Assembly: GCF_000003605.2 (NCBI RefSeq)
Contig: NW_003151793.1
Coordinates: 49,344 to 111,638, forward strand
Length of the DNA: 62,295 nt
Direction of reading: 5' to 3'
From: Saccoglossus kowalevskii
Taxonomy: Eukaryota; Hemichordata; Enteropneusta; Harrimaniidae
Below the pieces are notes generated by a model. It was not told the origin of the DNA. It did not search any database and saw only the letters and a program-made list of their open reading frames with translations. Position 1 is the first letter of the stretch; each line of letters begins with the position of its first letter. The position numbers and the translations under genes were made by a program. This document shows positions 58,111 through 62,295 of the stretch, one piece after another.

Positions 58111-58705
58111 CATACAGTGTCAATTGTCGAGTTCTGAATTGGTATACATACATTTTTATTATTAAACTTTGTTGCAACATTGTTGTTTTTTGAATTATAG
58201 TGAAAAGTATCATTGTATCGAAGAATACAATCGCCGTTAATCGCCGTCATATGAATTTTGTTCATCTTCCTACACATACAATTCAGCTACATTGTTTTCA
58301 AGTTCACGTATTTCCTCGTATATGGGACCACGCATACTTTGTTTTGTATTAATTGTATTCCCACTCAATAGTTGACATGTAAACAGGGACAAGTTCTTTG
58401 TTTTCTATTGATATCTATTTTTATTTCAGCTGGAATGTATTTTGTAACCCTTCGAATTAAAGGCAACATCACTTTTATCAGTTTTATCAGTTCTCGTAAT
58501 CTTTGTTTTTGTGATGTATAAATAATTATAATAAAACAGAACATTTTTTTGTGTTTTTATCTATTTATGTTAATATATATTAGGCAATGATAATTGGTTA
58601 TTATTAATAAATATTTAGACAGAGAAAAAAATCGATTACTCTGCAAAGATGGCGTAATTGTGACTCATTACTGTCATTACACTGCAGAAGTATCATGTGT
58701 TCTTG

Positions 58706-58800
58706 TTATGTTATGTTATGTTATGTTATGTTATGTTATGTTATGTTATGTTATGTTATGTTATGTTATGTTATGTTATGTTATGTTATGTTATGTTATG
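58706..58800. repeat. (TTATG)19 microsatellite
   Basis: Nineteen perfect pentanucleotide units. Perfection over 95 bases implies recent expansion and likely length polymorphism. Confidence 0.98.
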
Positions 58801-61800
58801 AAATACATTATACCGTGCATGTTGTATAGTGCACAGTGTAATTAAGCAGAGTAATACACTGACAATGACTTCTTGCCTAGTTAAATGATGGTTTGAACTT
58901 ACTAAGGAGCTTATGTTCTACAAAATGTTCCCACCCCAAACCATGTATTTAAACTATCTACAATAGTTTTTTTTTTCTAGAGACAAGTAATCGGAAAGTC
59001 ATTCCCATGTCCCTTTCATTTAAACTGATTATAATTTCTGTTGAAAATAGGCATGTTATCCATGCCTCGGTTCGTCCATCCAACTCAAAGCATGCAAAAG
59101 AAATTGTATTTCATAACAGTTCCCCTTGATTGTAAATTTGTAGTAACATTTAGTAATCTATTTATTGTAAGCGTGTATTAGCCATTCTTTTCGAATAATA
59201 TTAAAACAAGGCAGCCTTTCACAGTCTCTCAAGTCCATAGAGGATGTAATATTTTTTGCCAGACCTTTTTGCACTCTCTTCCATGTCATAACATACATAA
59301 TCTGCATACATCCATTCTCTCAATGATCAAAATATATATTCACTGGCACCACTGTGTTTTTATTTTAATCTCTTCCATTGACATTCTGCAGATCGGAATA
59401 AGGAACACATCAAGATGAATGAAGGGAAGAAAATGATAAATAAATAAGCAGACGGAAAGTTTACCATTTCAGTTTAATGCTGTGCAATTGAACAAAAAAC
59501 TGCTCACGTCGGCGACAGGGGTGCGTCAAGCTTTCGTTTGTTTAATCTACACTTGCACTCGAGTAGAGTAAACTTCGTTGGTGTTTTTTTCTTCATGACA
59601 AAATTAAATTCGAAAGCTATGTTAAGTCAGCAATACAAGGAATACTATTTCTCAATATTAATGCGATTTACCAGCATTATATTAAGTTCTTGTTTCCACT
59701 TTGGCCGTACAAACGACATGTTTGAAAAGAAAATGGCTACCAGGTCAGAGATCAATGTCTCAATAAAACTTTTCTTGACGTGATTGCGAAAATAAAGTGT
59801 ATCTATCTTCATTTTATCAAAGCAGATTAATTAATTAAAGTAGTTAAATCGTAACTAGTAGGGCGACAAAATGAATATTAATTAGCTCATTAGTGAGTTC
59901 ATGAATATTAATTAGCGACCGCCACTTAAATCGGGCTGGGACTTTTGTGTTGTTACTTGCCATGAACATTTACATAAATTAAACCCAAATATTCGTACAG
60001 CCACACAATCACAATGCGTTAATTTCCAAATTGACATACTTTTTATTCCTCAAAATTGTCAGCATTCGATGAATTATTTTGGTTTTGTGTAATGTCCTCT
60101 TGCAAATACAATCAGCCGCAGCATACACTCCTGACGTACACCCATCTCCAGTGTAAAATAATCAGATGTACCTGCTACCTTAACACAAGACTTTACATCA
60201 CTATATGTATCCATGAATTCCATTCACCGCTAGCCTGTACATCATGATATAATTGTTCACGGAATTAAAAAGTTTTCTTTAAATTCTAAATAATGCAGTT
60301 TCCCGCCCCTCATTACGTGACAGGCTTCTTTGGATGATAGAAGTAATACATGCTCGATAGTGCAGTAGCCATCCATCAAATATGATTGAGTTTCTTGGGT
60401 TTTATCTTAGCAATTTGTCCCACATTTTAAAGTAAAAATGTTGCTGCATACTATAAACTAGGAAATATGGTCCCCAGAGACCATTCCTTGGGAAGACAAT
60501 CAGTATGAAATATTACTTTAAACAGCTTATTCATAAATGGAATTGCCAAATCAATCGAGTATATAAAACAATCCTGAATAATTAAATATTCTTTAGAATA
60601 ACCACCGTTTTTAAAAGCATGTCAATGTTTGGTCCATTGGAAATTAAATTTGAGTCATCCATACGCTAAGATTATTCAATCGCGTCCACCTCATCTGACA
60701 TAATATTTTCAACTTTCGCTGCTTTATGCAAGTTTTCGAAGTATTTCTCCCATTCAATAATTATTACTCTATTGGATGAGATAACCGCCAATGTCCCTTA
60801 ATAAAACACTCTCTTATTTTTCCATTCTTGATTTAAAATGTACGGAAGACACTTGAGTATATACCATGCTTGGTTACAATGTATATGCACAGGGCATTAT
60901 TAGTCAAATAAGGAATGCCCTTCTCGATCGAGTTACAAATTTGTGTGAAAAAAACCTGCAAATGTAATTTCTAGTCCACAGATTCCCTCGAAAGCCCTAA
61001 CACATGTCAGACCACTTGGTTTTGTTTATAAGAATATCTGCGCTGACTGCCTCCGATTCCACAAGAGTACTGTATAACACAGTGGAAATAGTCAGGTATA
61101 CAATTTAACATTATTTACATAATTATATAAATCAGTGAAAACTTTGTTTACTCATTAACTAATGTTGCATTGTCAACTCTATTCTTTTTATGATGGTAAT
61201 TATTAGCGCGTACGTTCGTGTTCTCTGTGGCCTGAAATACATTCACACACGACAGACGCAGAAACATTTGTATAAACCTGTCAGCTAATGAAAATATGGC
61301 TATGTAGTGTGTGCCTCAACTAATACATATATAGATTTGAACAACATGTCCATATTCATACTTTTGCACAATTTCTTATTTATGTAATGTTCTGTGCAAA
61401 ACCCAATTAACAATATATTTTACATTAGTTGTATCCTGCGTCGCTTACATGATTTATTTTTTATTTTTTATTTTTGCACGAGTGAATCACAGCAAATGCT
61501 CGTATTAATACTAACTACAGGGCTTAAGGCTAATGCCTTAATCGCGACGAAATAGACCTGCGGCCCTTGTGATTGGAAAGAGTCACACGCCAACACGAAC
61601 GAACAGATCAAATATATTACAAAAATTGTTTAAAAAAAGATAAAGTTAACAAGGCTTGATATATATAGGTATGTGATATTGTATATCACCGTGTGTGTGT
61701 GTGGGGGGGGTCTATGGTATAGCTTAGTTGTATGTTTTCATCTCAGTTTATACATATGTTACAATTGTGTAACAATATAATAAAATTAATATAAACATTG

Positions 61801-62295
61801 TCTGTGAACGTTACGAGATATTTTAAGGTAGATGTTGCCATAGAGAATGGTGGGTAACGACAAACATGCATACATTCGAACTCGTGATCACTTTATGCGC
61901 CACTGCAGACAAGCGCGTTTCCCGTATAATGAGGGATTGGTCAGCTCTGTAAATAAATACCACACGTATTATCAGCTGAATAATACATTTACATCAGAAT
62001 ATTAAAGACTGGTGTATAACGAAAATGAAGCATATAAACAAAATTAGTGATATCATCAATAAAGAAGGGTTTTTCGTGACTGGTAATATTAAAAAATAAT
62101 TGTATTAAAATTAAAATTAAACATATTTCTCGAATTTCACAATGGTCCTTAAACATAACGTTTACCGTGTATGGTTTACCGTGTATGGTTTACCGTGTAT
62201 GGTTTGGCGTGTATATACAAATTGATTCCCTGACCTTGTCAAATGTGTGCACTAATTTGCAAGGACATTATAGATGTATCGGCTGTCAAGAACAT
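58801..62295. other. Intergenic, no gene recognised
   Basis: AT-rich, with short ORFs lacking domains. Small structures only: a 16-base exact direct repeat ATGAATATTAATTAGC at 59871 and 59901, and a 14-base tandem repeat at 62160-62214. Confidence 0.5.
62160..62214. repeat. 14-bp tandem repeat (GTTTACCGTGTATG), 3 exact copies plus 1 diverged
   Basis: GTTTACCGTGTATG repeated three times, then GTTTGGCGTGTATA. Short minisatellite near the window end. Confidence 0.9.

Noticed and set aside
58594-58845. 83-codon ORF with repeated MLCYV
   Set aside because: It is the translation of (TTATG)19.

Overview
This is animal nuclear DNA. It is AT-rich and intron-rich, with GT-AG splice sites, AATAAA poly(A) signals, eukaryotic tRNA-Ser genes, MITE-like inverted repeats, LINE remnants and long microsatellites. 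The gene families (LARGE-type bifunctional glycosyltransferase, uronyl 2-O-sulfotransferase, C2H2 zinc finger), the divergent paralogues and the polymorphic-looking repeats suggest a marine invertebrate. The sequence does not let me name a species.

Layout. 1-7.0 kb: the 3' end of a C2H2 zinc-finger gene (+), two coding exons at 3011-3195 and 4730-5053 and a long 3'UTR. 7-12.6 kb: no confident gene. This stretch holds copies of two MITE-like families and an 83-bp minisatellite (9721-10347). 12.7-23.0 kb: a 17-exon gene (+) that I could join in frame from start to stop (656 codons). It encodes a LARGE-like type II Golgi glycosyltransferase. A tRNA-Ser(CGA) gene and a 50-N assembly gap lie in its fifth intron. 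24.2-26.5 kb: two decayed tRNA-Ser copies, one intact tRNA-Ser(CGA) and an orphan ORF. 32.4-48.3 kb: three full-length uronyl 2-O-sulfotransferase (UST)-like genes in -, +, - order. Each has a single coding exon, and each seems to have a spliced noncoding leader exon. 48-62 kb: gene-poor, with an unexplained ORF cluster near 51 kb, LINE remnants at 52.1-52.6 and 58.0 kb, an orphan RecQ-helicase-like exon (55371-55595, -) and a (TTATG)19 array.

Function. The two main loci both belong to glycan synthesis in the Golgi. LARGE builds the xylose-glucuronate polymer (matriglycan) on alpha-dystroglycan, and UST puts sulfate on C2 of uronic acids in chondroitin/dermatan sulfate. The most striking observation is damage to catalytic motifs. 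In the LARGE-like protein the first DxD reads D-W-N and nearby GT8 segments are missing, while the second DxD reads E-I-D. In one UST paralogue (46249-47487) the expected catalytic histidine is serine. The window may therefore hold glycan-enzyme paralogues that have become partial or complete pseudoenzymes. That is inference and needs structure-guided alignment or assay.

Limits. All homology calls rest on recognition of motifs by eye, with no database search. Exon 1 choice, the exon 14 acceptor, the leader exons and anything hidden by the N gap remain open.
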